Shown: positions 1 through 7,008, counted from the first letter of the stretch. The stretch is 13,288 nt of DNA from Bacilli bacterium (GCA_900751815.1 CAADST010000101.1:1-13288); one strand, 5' to 3'. Notes: a model not told the origin generated them from the sequence alone. A program made the numbers and translations.

Positions 1-590
1 AAATTAAATTCTTCACCATCTACTTCCCAATTAACAAAACTATAACCATCTTTACTAGGATTACTTGGTTTATTTAATTTTTCACCAGCTTTAACAACTA
101 CACTATCAATACTAGACCCTCCATCAGTGTCAAAAGTTACTGTATAATAAGTTGTATTATCATCAGTTAATTCTTTTTCATAGAAAAATTTTCCTAAAAA
201 GTCGTTTTCATTAAATTTATAATCACTAATAATAACGACATTTTCTAAATCATTATTTTCTATAAACTCATTTATTGAATTAATAACAGTATTATTACTA
301 ATAAATTCATCATTTAATTCAGTGTTATATGTGGTAACTTCATTTACCTCAAATATTTTATCACTACATATTTTTTCTTTATTAAATCTTTTACATAAAA
401 TATATCCTTCATGCAAATTCAATTTTAAAATATCTTCTTCATTATTCTTTAAATAAAGGGTATAGTAATTATCTATTTTTTCTTTTTCTTCTTTTGTTAC
501 TACTTCAAATATTGCTAACCCTCCGATAAGTAAAACTATAATACAAGTTAGTATTATATATAACATTTTCTTATTCTTAATTTTTTTCAT
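1..590 (-). CDS. Membrane-anchored surface protein with InlB-type B-repeat (3' part outside window)
   Basis: Read on the minus strand from ATG at 590, with an AAGGAG ribosome-binding site at 601-606, this frame stays open for 196 codons to the window edge, so the protein is partial. Residues 1-8 are Lys-rich and residues 9-28 form one hydrophobic helix without a convincing lipobox, so it is probably a bitopic protein with its bulk outside the cell. Residues about 30-145 are acidic, Asn/Glu-rich and match no family I recognise. From about residue 148 the pattern (Y-TVTFDTDGG, VVVKAGEKL, P-NPSKDGYSF-NW, DGEEF) is that of the InlB B-repeat / Listeria-Bacteroides repeat (Flg_new), a beta-grasp-like module usually found in surface proteins and often in tandem. 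More copies may follow beyond the edge. The gene is divergent from nnrD. The fold call is good; the ligand or role is unknown. Confidence 0.85.
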   Translation of the reverse strand, partial: MKKIKNKKMLYIILTCIIVLLIGGLAIFEVVTKEEKEKIDNYYTLYLKNNEEDILKLNLHEGYILCKRFNKEKICSDKIFEVNEVTTYNTELNDEFISNNTVINSINEFIENNDLENVVIISDYKFNENDFLGKFFYEKELTDDNTTYYTVTFDTDGGSSIDSVVVKAGEKLNKPSNPSKDGYSFVNWEVDGEEFN

Positions 591-614
591 TTTTGACCAA
601 CTCCTTATAACTAA

Positions 615-643
615 ATTTTAACAAAACCCTTATTAATAGTCAA
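615..643 (-). promoter_or_regulatory. Sigma-A-type promoter of the B-repeat surface protein gene
   Basis: On the minus strand, TTGACT (643-638) is followed after exactly 17 bases by TAAAAT (620-615), preceded by TGT, giving both a good -35 box and an extended -10. The ribosome-binding site lies just downstream at 606-601, so the leader is very short. Confidence 0.75.
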
Positions 644-714
644 TTTAAATATATTATATTTATAGACAAAATAATATAAAATTAATTAAAAATAAAGACT
701 TTTCTTTAGAAATT

Positions 715-723
715 TGGTACAAT
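715..723 (+). promoter_or_regulatory. Extended -10 promoter of the nnrD operon
   Basis: TGGTACAAT (715-723) matches an extended -10 (TGn plus a 5/6 Pribnow box). No good -35 is visible 17 bases upstream, as expected for an extended -10 promoter. The implied start near 730 leaves a leader of about 10 bases, with GAGG at 730-733 as the ribosome-binding site, so the exact start site is uncertain. Confidence 0.5.
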
Positions 724-738
724 TTTGTTGAGGTTATT

Positions 739-1581
739 ATGAATATAGAAATTAATGATATTAAAGATCTATTTAAAGAAAGAAAAGATAATGCTAATAA
801 AGGTAATTTTGGCACTTGTGGTATTCTTGGTGGTTCTATAAACTACACGGGTTCAGTAAAATTAGCAACATTAGCCTGTAGTGCTATGCGCAGTGGGGCA
901 GGTATATGCCGTATTATTATAGATGAATATTTAACTAATGCCATAACCCCTTATATTTTAGAAGAAACTTTATGGCCATTAGATAATGATTTAGATAAAG
1001 CTATTAGAAATTTAGATAGTTTAGCTATTGGTATGGGCTGGGGTATTAGTGATAAAAATACAAAGATGCTAAAGTATATTTTAAAAAATTACAAAGGCAT
1101 TTTAATAATTGATGCTGATGGATTAAATATTTTAGCCAAAAATCTGGATTTGTTGAGTGTTACAAAAGCTCAAGTAATATTAACACCACACCCAAAAGAA
1201 TTTTCAAGAATTATAAATAAAGATATTAAAGAAATATTAGATGATCCTATAAAATATACAATGGATTTTGCTAAAAAATATCATGTAATAGTACTTTTAA
1301 AGGGTGCTAGAACAATAGTAGCAGATGGCGATGATTATTATGAGGTAAACATTGCTGTTCCGGGATTAGCTACTGCTGGAGCTGGTGATGTATTATCAGG
1401 AATACTGGCAGGCTTTATGGCTTATAACAAGTATAATATAAAAAGTGTTGCAGCAGCAGCCTTACTTAATGCTTTAGCGGGAAAAATTGCAGAGGATAAA
1501 TATACAGATATAGCTATGATTGCTCATGATACGATAGAGTGTATTCCAGATGCTATTAAAAAATTGCGAGGTGACGAATGA
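739..1581 (+). CDS. nnrD: ADP-dependent (S)-NAD(P)H-hydrate dehydratase
   Basis: A metabolite-repair enzyme of the cytoplasm: it dehydrates the damaged hydrated form of NADH/NADPH (NADHX/NADPHX) using ADP. At 280 residues it corresponds to the stand-alone carbohydrate-kinase-like domain (YjeF C-terminal domain) without the epimerase domain NnrE. Visible family signatures are the N-terminal NKGNFGTCGILGGS (residues 20-33) followed by a small-residue helix and RSGAG, IDADGLN (124-130), LTPHPKEF (148-155), and the nucleotide-site GAGD with the catalytic Asp at 217 in ATAGAGDVLSG (211-221). The ATG at 739 has GAGG five bases upstream. It is the first gene of an operon and overlaps the next gene by ATGA. 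Identification is confident; no nnrE is seen nearby. Confidence 0.93.
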   Translation: MNIEINDIKDLFKERKDNANKGNFGTCGILGGSINYTGSVKLATLACSAMRSGAGICRIIIDEYLTNAITPYILEETLWPLDNDLDKAIRNLDSLAIGMGWGISDKNTKMLKYILKNYKGILIIDADGLNILAKNLDLLSVTKAQVILTPHPKEFSRIINKDIKEILDDPIKYTMDFAKKYHVIVLLKGARTIVADGDDYYEVNIAVPGLATAGAGDVLSGILAGFMAYNKYNIKSVAAAALLNALAGKIAEDKYTDIAMIAHDTIECIPDAIKKLRGDE

Positions 1582-2768
1582 AAATAGCAATTATCGGCGG
1601 AGGAATTTCGGCATTTGCAGCAGCTATAAGTGCTGCTAAAAATAATGATGTAACAATACTTGAAAAGAATAGTAAAGTATTAAAAAAATTATTACTAACG
1701 GGTAATGGTAAATGTAATTATTTTAATACTGATCAAGATATATCCCATTATCATACTAATAGCGATATTGATATAAAAGAAATTGTAAATTCAGAAAATA
1801 TTGCAAAAGTAAAAACCTTTTGGGCGTATTTAGGAATAGTTCCTTTTATTAAAAATGGTTATTATTATCCGTATTCAGAAACCGCTAGTAGTATGAAAGA
1901 AGCTTTAGTCTTTAAGGCCAAATATTCAGGTGTTCATATAATTACTGATTGTGATATCACAAATATTGTAAAAGAAAATGATAAGTTTCATATAACTAGC
2001 GATAATTATCAAGATATTTTTGATAAAGTAATTATTGCAACAGGCTCATATGCTTATCCAATAACTGGTTCAACAGGTTTTGGTTATGATGTAGCTAAAT
2101 CTTTTGCTCACACTATAAATAATGTTAATCCCTCTTTAGTTCAATTAGTGACAAATTTAGGAATTGAAGCAAAATGGAATGGCGTAAGACATCACGCAAT
2201 TATAACTGATTTAAACACTAAAAAAAGTGAAGAAGGCGAAATCCAATTAACGAGTTTTGGTATCAGTGGTATATGTGTCTTTAATTTAAGTCGTGATATT
2301 GCCATTGGTTTAAGTAAATCTATTAAAGAGAGTGTTAGTATAAATTTTGCTCCTTGGTGTAATGATATGCTTGATTTTTTAAATAAGAGAAGTATAAATT
2401 TTCCTAAGAGAAGTATTATGTCTTTGTGTGAATCATTTATTAATTATAAGTTATTATCAGCAATACTTAAGTTTTTAAAAATTTCTGAAGATAGAACTTG
2501 GAATGAATTAAATACTCAAGAACAAGAAAATTTAGCTCAAGCTTTAACTGATTTTCAAATAGAAATTGTTGGAACCAAGGATTATAATTCATCTCAAGTT
2601 TGTAGTGGTGGCCTAAATTTAGCAGAAATTAATTTAAATACTTTAGAATCAAAAAAAGTTCCCAACTTATATTTTTGTGGAGAAGTTTTAGATTTAGATG
2701 GTGATTGTGGTGGATACAATATAACTATAGCTATACTTACTGGTATTCTAGCAGGTGAATCATGTTAA
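1578..2768 (+). CDS. HI0933/YhiN (BaiN-like) family FAD-dependent oxidoreductase
   Basis: A predicted soluble two-dinucleotide-binding flavoprotein. Residues 1-30 hold the Rossmann FAD motif (IAIIGGGISA, ending in LEK at 28-30), followed by the family signature TGNGKCN (41-47), ATGS (154-157) with a nearby GSTGFGY, the SGGLNL-EI segment near 353-361, and the C-terminal FAD-closing motif GEVLDLDGDCGGYN (378-391). Length (396) is normal for the family. Members include BaiN, reported in bile-acid dehydroxylation, but most are uncharacterised and the substrate here cannot be read from sequence. The start codon overlaps the nnrD stop (ATGA), with GAGGTGA upstream, indicating translational coupling. 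A role in redox or cofactor metabolism alongside nnrD is inference. Confidence 0.88.
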   Translation: MKIAIIGGGISAFAAAISAAKNNDVTILEKNSKVLKKLLLTGNGKCNYFNTDQDISHYHTNSDIDIKEIVNSENIAKVKTFWAYLGIVPFIKNGYYYPYSETASSMKEALVFKAKYSGVHIITDCDITNIVKENDKFHITSDNYQDIFDKVIIATGSYAYPITGSTGFGYDVAKSFAHTINNVNPSLVQLVTNLGIEAKWNGVRHHAIITDLNTKKSEEGEIQLTSFGISGICVFNLSRDIAIGLSKSIKESVSINFAPWCNDMLDFLNKRSINFPKRSIMSLCESFINYKLLSAILKFLKISEDRTWNELNTQEQENLAQALTDFQIEIVGTKDYNSSQVCSGGLNLAEINLNTLESKKVPNLYFCGEVLDLDGDCGGYNITIAILTGILAGESC

Positions 2769-4324
2769 GTTTAAAAAATGTTAAAGTTCCTATATATTAT
2801 GAGGGGTCACTTGAAGATTTTATTAAAAATTATTTAAAAAGAGATATAATAGATTATAAAATAATTAAAAAATCAATAGATGCTCGGAGTAAACATGAAT
2901 TTTGTTATATTTATGAATTTGGGGTAACAATTAAAGATGAAGAGAAATTTATAAAATACAATAAAAATAAAAACATTACTAAATATGAAGAAATCGTTTA
3001 TAATTTTCCTGAGTCTGGTGATAAAACTTTAAACAGCCAACCAGTTATTGTAGGTTTAGGTCCGGCGGGATTATTTGCAAGCTACTTTTTAGCTAAACGC
3101 GGCTATAAACCGATTATTTTTGAACGCGGCAAAAGAATAGAAGAAAGAATGAAAGATGTCGATACTTTTTGGAGGGAAGGCATTCTTAATAAAAACTCTA
3201 ATGTGCAGTTTGGTGAAGGTGGTGCTGGAACTTTTAGTGATGGCAAACTCAATACTCAAGTAAAAGATAAGGAAGGCCGAATTAAAGAAGTTTTGCGCAT
3301 ATTTGTAGAATGTGGGGCACCTGAAGAGATTTTATATGAGAAAAATCCTCATATTGGAACAGATAATTTAAGATTAGTTGTCAAAAATATGCGCAAAAAA
3401 ATAATAGAGTATGGTGGAGTGATTCATTATAATAGCACTTTAGAAGATATAATAATAAAGGATGAAAAACTAGATAGTATTGTAGTTAATGGAGAAGCTT
3501 TTAAAACAGATGTTTTAGTGCTTGCAACAGGTCATAGTGCAAAAGATACTTTTAATATGCTTTATGAAAGAAATGTAAATATTACCTCTAAACCTTTTGC
3601 TATAGGTATTAGAATAGTTCATCCCCAAGATTTAATTAATAAGTGTCAATATCCGGATTTTTATCCTAATTTACCAAGTGCAACATACAAACTAACATAT
3701 AATTCTAGCGGTAGAGGTGTCTATTCATTTTGTATGTGTCCCGGCGGGTTTATAGTAAATGCTAGTAGTGATGAAGCTACTGTTCTTATTAATGGTATGA
3801 GTAATTATTTAAGAGATTCGGGATTTGCTAATAGTGCTATAATTGTTACAGTTAGTGAAAGTGATTTTGGATCTAATCCTCTAGATGGCCTTAAATATGT
3901 AGAAAATATTGAAAAAAGAGCTTATGAATTAAGTAATGGCTTAATACCTATTCAAAGATTTATTGATTATGAAAATAATATTATAAGTTCTGATATTCTA
4001 GATATAGACAAATTTGTTAAAGGAAGTACAAAATATATTGATATCAATGAAATATTCCCAGAATATATAAATTCAAGTTTAAAGGAAGGAATCAATTATT
4101 TTAATAAATTAATCCCTGGATTTAATAAAGGCATTATTCTAGCTCCAGAAACTAGAACATCATCTCCAGTTAGAATTTTAAGGGGTGATAATTTAGAGAG
4201 TAATATTTCTGGCCTTTATCCTTGTGGTGAAGGATCTGGTTATGCCGGAGGAATTACTACTTCGGCGGTTGATGGTATAAAAGTTGCAGAAATGATTGCT
4301 AAAAAATATCAAAATATGCTATAA
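2762..4324 (+). CDS. COG2509-type FAD-dependent dehydrogenase (uncharacterised)
   Basis: A 520-residue predicted cytoplasmic flavoprotein. After an N-terminal family-specific domain of about 90 residues comes the FAD Rossmann motif VIVGLGPAG (95-103) with ERG at 121-123. The signature FGEGGAGTFSDGKLNT lies at 150-165, LATGHSAKDTF near 254-264, a Cys/Gly-rich segment FCMCPGGF near 343-350, APETRTSSPVR near 461-471, and the FAD-closing GLYPCGEGSGYAGG (484-497). This order matches the widespread but functionally unassigned COG2509 group. The ATG overlaps the preceding gene by seven bases, with AGGTGA at 2753-2758 inside that gene, so the two flavoproteins are translationally coupled. Substrate and partner are unknown; the two neighbouring flavoproteins belong to different families and are not a recent duplication. 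Confidence 0.87.
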   Translation: MLSLKNVKVPIYYEGSLEDFIKNYLKRDIIDYKIIKKSIDARSKHEFCYIYEFGVTIKDEEKFIKYNKNKNITKYEEIVYNFPESGDKTLNSQPVIVGLGPAGLFASYFLAKRGYKPIIFERGKRIEERMKDVDTFWREGILNKNSNVQFGEGGAGTFSDGKLNTQVKDKEGRIKEVLRIFVECGAPEEILYEKNPHIGTDNLRLVVKNMRKKIIEYGGVIHYNSTLEDIIIKDEKLDSIVVNGEAFKTDVLVLATGHSAKDTFNMLYERNVNITSKPFAIGIRIVHPQDLINKCQYPDFYPNLPSATYKLTYNSSGRGVYSFCMCPGGFIVNASSDEATVLINGMSNYLRDSGFANSAIIVTVSESDFGSNPLDGLKYVENIEKRAYELSNGLIPIQRFIDYENNIISSDILDIDKFVKGSTKYIDINEIFPEYINSSLKEGINYFNKLIPGFNKGIILAPETRTSSPVRILRGDNLESNISGLYPCGEGSGYAGGITTSAVDGIKVAEMIAKKYQNML

Positions 4325-4348
4325 TTTATTGGTAAGTGAGGTGTGAGT

Positions 4349-4453
4349 GTGAAAACATTTAAGAAAAATTTACCAGATGGTGTAAAAAAGAAATTTGCCA
4401 GATATAAAGGTGTAAAGGTAAGACTTGTAAATAAAAACAAGAAAAAGAAGTAA
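4349..4453 (+). CDS. Small very basic protein, 34 aa
   Basis: A short open frame starts at GTG 4349, preceded by GAGGTG (4338-4343) at ideal spacing, and stops at TAA 4451-4453, three bases before the next gene. The product has about 13 Lys and 2 Arg in 34 residues, few acidic residues, a central KKKFARYKG-like core and a poly-Lys tail. It has no hydrophobic segment. Composition suggests nucleic-acid or ribosome binding, but I do not recognise a family. The good ribosome-binding site, tight packing in the operon and non-random composition support a real gene; conservation in relatives would decide it. Confidence 0.62.
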   Translation: MKTFKKNLPDGVKKKFARYKGVKVRLVNKNKKKK

Positions 4454-4456
4454 ATC

Positions 4457-4768
4457 ATGATAAAGTATATTGATGAATTTATAAAACTAGCTGAAAACAA
4501 AGAAGTAAGTAAAGAAGAAATATTAACTAAAATTAGTTTCTTTCAACATGAAAGATTAATACACTTATTAGTTACATTATTCTATGCTTTATTTACAATA
4601 TTCTTTTTTGCCCTAATTAGTGTATCTTGGATATTTGTCATACCTACAGTACCATTATTTGTTTTTCTAATTTGTTATATATTACATTATTTTAAATTAG
4701 AAAATAGGGTACAATATCTTTATAAATTGTATGACAATTTAGTCTCTAAAAAAGGTAAGAAGGATTGA
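4457..4768 (+). CDS. Small two-helix membrane protein, unknown function
   Basis: A 103-residue protein with a soluble N-terminus of about 35 residues (Lys/Glu-rich amphipathic helix), then two hydrophobic helices at roughly 37-58 and 61-82 separated by a short Pro-containing turn (VIPTVP), then a basic, Tyr-rich tail ending in KKGKKD. Both termini should be cytoplasmic. The ATG is preceded by AAGAAG at 4445-4450 within the end of the basic mini-gene. It is the last gene of the operon; its TGA stop (4766-4768) lies within the terminator hairpin. No family recognised; an accessory membrane function is only a guess. Confidence 0.72.
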   Translation: MIKYIDEFIKLAENKEVSKEEILTKISFFQHERLIHLLVTLFYALFTIFFFALISVSWIFVIPTVPLFVFLICYILHYFKLENRVQYLYKLYDNLVSKKGKKD

Positions 4769-4785
4769 AAAATCCTTTTTATTTT
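4760..4785 (+). terminator. Intrinsic terminator of the nnrD operon
   Basis: AAGGATT (4760-4766), loop GAAA (4767-4770), AATCCTT (4771-4777) form a perfect 7-bp stem with a tetraloop, followed by a T-rich run through 4785. The stop codon of the preceding gene is part of the hairpin. Confidence 0.8.
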
Positions 4786-4800
4786 GCCCAAAAATAGAGG

Positions 4801-4860
4801 CTTTCGAGCATTTTCGAGTTTATTCGACAAAACATGACAAAATCAGACAAAATAAACTCT
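4801..4860 (-). repeat. Phased decamer array (0A-box-like), site 1, in front of the Rpn gene
   Basis: Five 10-bp units with exact 10-bp phasing. On the plus strand TTCGA recurs at 4803, 4813 and 4823, and GACAAAA at 4826, 4836 and 4846. Read on the minus strand the units approximate TTGTCGAAAT; the best is TTGTCGAATA (4830-4821). A 9-bp inverted repeat, GAGTTTATT (4816-4824) and AATAAACTC (4851-4859), encloses the GACAAAA part. The array ends directly at the -35 box of the following gene. The core TGTCGAA equals the Spo0A 0A-box heptamer known from Bacillus; a Spo0A-like regulator is inference. Confidence 0.6.
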
Positions 4861-4889
4861 TGACGATTATTTTCATGTTGTGTTAGGAT
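4860..4889 (+). promoter_or_regulatory. Promoter of the Rpn-family gene
   Basis: TTGACG (4860-4865), 18-base spacer, TAGGAT (4884-4889) preceded by TGT, making an extended -10. The predicted start near 4896 coincides with the first base of the hairpin described next. Confidence 0.6.
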
Positions 4890-4895
4890 ATAAAA

Positions 4896-4918
4896 CCATG
4901 AAGCGGGATACTTCATGG
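4896..4918 (+). promoter_or_regulatory. 5'-terminal mRNA hairpin before the Rpn gene
   Basis: CCATGAAG (4896-4903) and CTTCATGG (4911-4918) are perfectly complementary around a 7-base loop. The hairpin would sit at the very 5' end of the transcript and ends only four bases before the ribosome-binding site GAGG (4923-4926). It could stabilise the mRNA or modulate initiation. Confidence 0.6.
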
Positions 4919-4931
4919 AAAAGAGGTTTGT

Positions 4932-5852
4932 ATGAATACAAATAGAAAAATTAAAATTAAACAAAATCGCCGTGATAAAATCTTGAGTGGTAAATATCCA
5001 ATACTCTTAGATGATCAAGTATTTAAATTTATATTCTCTCATGAAGAGTTAGCTAAATATTTACTTGATGCTTTAAGTGATTATTTACATCTTAATTTAA
5101 AATATGGTCATGTTTTAAAAAGTGAACCACAAAAATTAGATATGGCTGATAGTGTTTTAAAACAAGATTTTTATCATGATGTACTAGTCAGTACAGATAA
5201 TGGTGATATCATTTTATTTGAGGCCTATAACAAATTTAGATTAAAAGAATATAGGAAGAGTGAAGCATATTTAGATAGAGTATCATCAAGTAATTATGAG
5301 AAGAATAAGAGTAATAATTTTACAAGTGACAAAAAAGCAATATGTTTTAACTTTGCCCCAAGGAATAAAACGAATAAAGCTGTTGTTAAAAAATATGGTG
5401 TAGTAGATTTAGATACATTAAAAGAACCATTTAAAAGAGTACATGAACATAAGCAGATGTATCTAATTGGGGTTGACACATACAAAACTAAAGAGTATAA
5501 TGAAGATGAAAGGTTATTAGAGATACTAGATTTTATGAATAGATTGACTATGGATGAGTTAAGAGAACTGGCAAAGGGAGGAAATATTTTTATGGAACAA
5601 ACATTAAAATTTTTAGAAGATTATTTAGCAGATGAATCAAATAAAGGATATGGTTCATTATATGATTATGATGTAGAAGAAGCTCGTGAAGAGGGCGAAA
5701 GAGCTGGGAGAAAAGCAGGTCGAAAAGCTGGAATTAAAGCTGAAAAAATAGCCACAGCAAAGAACCTAATAAATCTTGGAAGTAATAATGATTTTATTGC
5801 TAAAGCAACGGGTTTAAAAGAAAATATTATTGAGAAGTTAAGAATAAGCTAA
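4932..5852 (+). CDS. Rpn family / PD-(D/E)XK nuclease transposase-like protein
   Basis: A 306-residue member of the Rpn (recombination-promoting nuclease, PDDEXK_2 transposase-like) family, soluble DNA endonucleases linked to RecA-independent recombination. Residues 20-60 carry the family opening (LLDDQVFKFIFS). The nuclease core shows Asp83 (HDVLV) and Glu97 (FEAYNK). The family usually has an E-x-Q/N element at this second site; here it reads E-A-Y-N, a departure that leaves activity open. Residues 175-240 are a helical linker. The C-terminus is typical: a charged coiled stretch with tandem AGRK units (GRKAGRKAGIKAEK, 259-272) and a small helical tail (IATAKNLINLG, ATGLKENIIEKL). Start ATG 4932 has GAGG five bases upstream. 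Two decayed C-terminal relatives follow directly, suggesting local duplication. Confidence 0.8.
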   Translation: MNTNRKIKIKQNRRDKILSGKYPILLDDQVFKFIFSHEELAKYLLDALSDYLHLNLKYGHVLKSEPQKLDMADSVLKQDFYHDVLVSTDNGDIILFEAYNKFRLKEYRKSEAYLDRVSSSNYEKNKSNNFTSDKKAICFNFAPRNKTNKAVVKKYGVVDLDTLKEPFKRVHEHKQMYLIGVDTYKTKEYNEDERLLEILDFMNRLTMDELRELAKGGNIFMEQTLKFLEDYLADESNKGYGSLYDYDVEEAREEGERAGRKAGRKAGIKAEKIATAKNLINLGSNNDFIAKATGLKENIIEKLRIS

Positions 5853-5869
5853 GTTAAAGGATAATTATT

Positions 5870-6145
5870 ATGACTTTATCTAAAGAAGCAAAATAAACAT
5901 TAAAATTTTTAGAAGCATATTTAGCAGATGAATCAAACAAAGGATATGGTTCATTATATGATTATGATGTAGAAGAAGCTCGTGAAGAGGGCGAAAGAGC
6001 TGGAAGAAAAGCTGGTCGAAAAGCTGGAGCAAAATCTGAAAAAATAGCCACAGCAAAAAGAATGCTTGCTGATGGCATGAATTTAGAAAAAACATCAGAA
6101 TATACTGGCTTAAGTATCAAAATTCTTGAAAAATTAAGGAAGTGA
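5870..6145 (+). pseudogene. Truncated Rpn C-terminal copy with in-frame stop
   Basis: ATG 5870, preceded by AAAGGA at 5856-5861, opens a frame that hits TAA at 5894-5896 after eight codons and then continues to TGA 6143-6145. Bases 5897-6058 match 5601-5762 of the upstream intact gene at about 94% (10 differences in 162 by eye), encoding the same TLKFLE, LADES, AREEGERAGRK segments. The upstream gene has CAA where this copy has TAA, so a single C-to-T change explains the stop. The last 28 codons do not match the intact gene but resemble the end of the next gene (AKRML, YTGLS). No nuclease domain is present. A non-functional remnant is most likely; re-initiation downstream is possible but no good start is seen. 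Confidence 0.75.
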
Positions 6146-6149
6146 ATTT

Positions 6150-6608
6150 ATGGATAGTAATTACAAATGCATTTTAGATGAATATAAAGTAATAAAATTA
6201 GATAAAACAGATTATAATTTTATCTCTTTTATCAATGATTTAAATGATTTTGATGAAAATGCAATATCTCTACCTCTTTTAAGTGGTCAAGATATAGATA
6301 GTTTTTCTAAAGAAATAAAAGTAATGAAACAAGATATGTCTGTAAAAAATGCAATGAACGAAATTTATAAATATTTATTAGGTGAATCAAATGATTTAGA
6401 TTTGCAATTTCAAAAAGAAAAAGACAAAGCTGAAAAAACAGGAAAAAAAGTTGGTGTGCAAATTGGTATGAAAGCTGGAAAAAAAGCAGAAAGAATTAAA
6501 ATAGCTAAAAGAATGCTAATTGATGATATGAAAATTTATAAAGTAAACAAATATACTGGTTTAAGCAATAGAGTACTAAAAAAACTAAAATTAAGTCTAA
6601 ATAAATAA
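6150..6608 (+). CDS. Rpn-like protein without the nuclease domain (C-terminal remnant)
   Basis: A 152-residue frame starting at ATG 6150, with AAGGAAG at 6136-6142 overlapping the end of the preceding pseudogene. Its C-terminal half has the Rpn-type tail: charged coil, repeated glycines (GKKVGVQIGMKAGKKAE, about 105-121), then IAKRML and YTGLSNRVLKKL. The N-terminal half (EYKVIKLDKTDY, SLPLLSGQDIDSF) resembles the helical region that follows the nuclease domain in longer relatives, but the PD-(D/E)XK core is missing. It is intact as a frame with a good ribosome-binding site, so it may be expressed, perhaps as a DNA-binding or oligomerisation fragment; equally it may be a leftover of a 5'-deleted gene. 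Function unknown. Confidence 0.6.
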   Translation: MDSNYKCILDEYKVIKLDKTDYNFISFINDLNDFDENAISLPLLSGQDIDSFSKEIKVMKQDMSVKNAMNEIYKYLLGESNDLDLQFQKEKDKAEKTGKKVGVQIGMKAGKKAERIKIAKRMLIDDMKIYKVNKYTGLSNRVLKKLKLSLNK

Positions 6609-6610
6609 TA

Positions 6611-6676
6611 ATTTTAAAAAAATTTTTATAAAGAGTTAATAAATGTGCTCTTTTTTATTTAAAAATTTTTTAAAAT
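6611..6676 (+). terminator. Probable terminator: long AT-rich inverted repeat after the Rpn cluster
   Basis: AAAGAG (6630-6635) pairs with CTCTTT (6648-6653), followed by more T. The complementarity continues outward: 6611-6635 and 6648-6676 form a long, slightly bulged A/T hairpin. The right arm ends just before the -10 of the next gene. Being almost pure A/T, it is a weaker terminator than those at 4760 and 10021. Confidence 0.45.
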
Positions 6677-6677
6677 A

Positions 6678-6686
6678 TGTTATCAT
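6678..6686 (+). promoter_or_regulatory. Extended -10 promoter of the Ig-like/VanY/deaminase group
   Basis: TGTTATCAT (6678-6686) is an extended -10 with a 5/6 Pribnow box and no recognisable -35. AAGGTGG (6698-6704) follows as the ribosome-binding site for the ATG at 6712. Confidence 0.5.
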
Positions 6687-6711
6687 ATTTATAGTATAAG
6701 GTGGTGTTCAA

Positions 6712-7008
6712 ATGAAAAAAACATTATGGTTACTTATAGGTATTTTAATTGTGGCTTTAACAATAGATTTTTTATTATTTATTCGTCTTAAAAAATTTGA
6801 TATAGTAATAGAAAATGATATTGAAATTAGTTTAAATGCCAAAAGATGTAATTTAGATTATATTAAAACATTTAGTAATGGAGAAATAATTTCTGATAAA
6901 AATTTAATTGATACAACTACTCCTGGGGTAAAAACAGTTAGTGTTACTTTTGAAGATTATTTTGGAGAAGAATTAACTTATAATTATGATGTTTTAGTAG
7001 TTGAATAA
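6712..7008 (+). CDS. Membrane-anchored Ig-like domain protein (probable N-terminal half of a VanY-type protein)
   Basis: 98 residues. Residues 4-23 form an uncleaved signal-anchor helix after two lysines. Residues 28-98 are beta-rich and resemble the bacterial Ig-like (DUF5011/HYR-like) module: a fixed sequence of short strands with the typical DTTTPGVKTVSVTF core and YNYDVLVVE end. The ribosome-binding site AAGGTGG is good. A lone anchor plus Ig-like module has little obvious use, whereas anchor, Ig-like and VanY peptidase in one chain is an arrangement I associate with Gram-positive cell-wall peptidases. The next frame starts here with an 8-base overlap in +1 and encodes a VanY domain without any export signal, so I suspect a frameshifted single gene. 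Confidence 0.7.
   Translation: MKKTLWLLIGILIVALTIDFLLFIRLKKFDIVIENDIEISLNAKRCNLDYIKTFSNGEIISDKNLIDTTTPGVKTVSVTFEDYFGEELTYNYDVLVVE

Noticed and set aside
540..590. Lipoprotein signal peptide in the B-repeat protein
   Set aside because: The Cys at residue 16 is followed by more strongly hydrophobic residues and lacks the L-(A/S)-(G/A)-C box; an uncleaved anchor fits better.
4801..4860. Short direct repeats as a CRISPR array
   Set aside because: Units are only 10 bp with no spacer-size unique segments; phasing and promoter position fit a regulator-binding array instead.
5294..6095. Minus-strand open frames opposite the Rpn genes
   Set aside because: They mirror Lys/Glu-rich coding sequence as Phe/Leu-rich peptides, overlap clear genes, and lack initiation signals.
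4779..6680. A complete transposon with terminal inverted repeats around the Rpn cluster
   Set aside because: The inverted repeats seen (4816/4851 and 6611/6648) are local hairpins and do not match each other; no flanking target duplication was found by eye.
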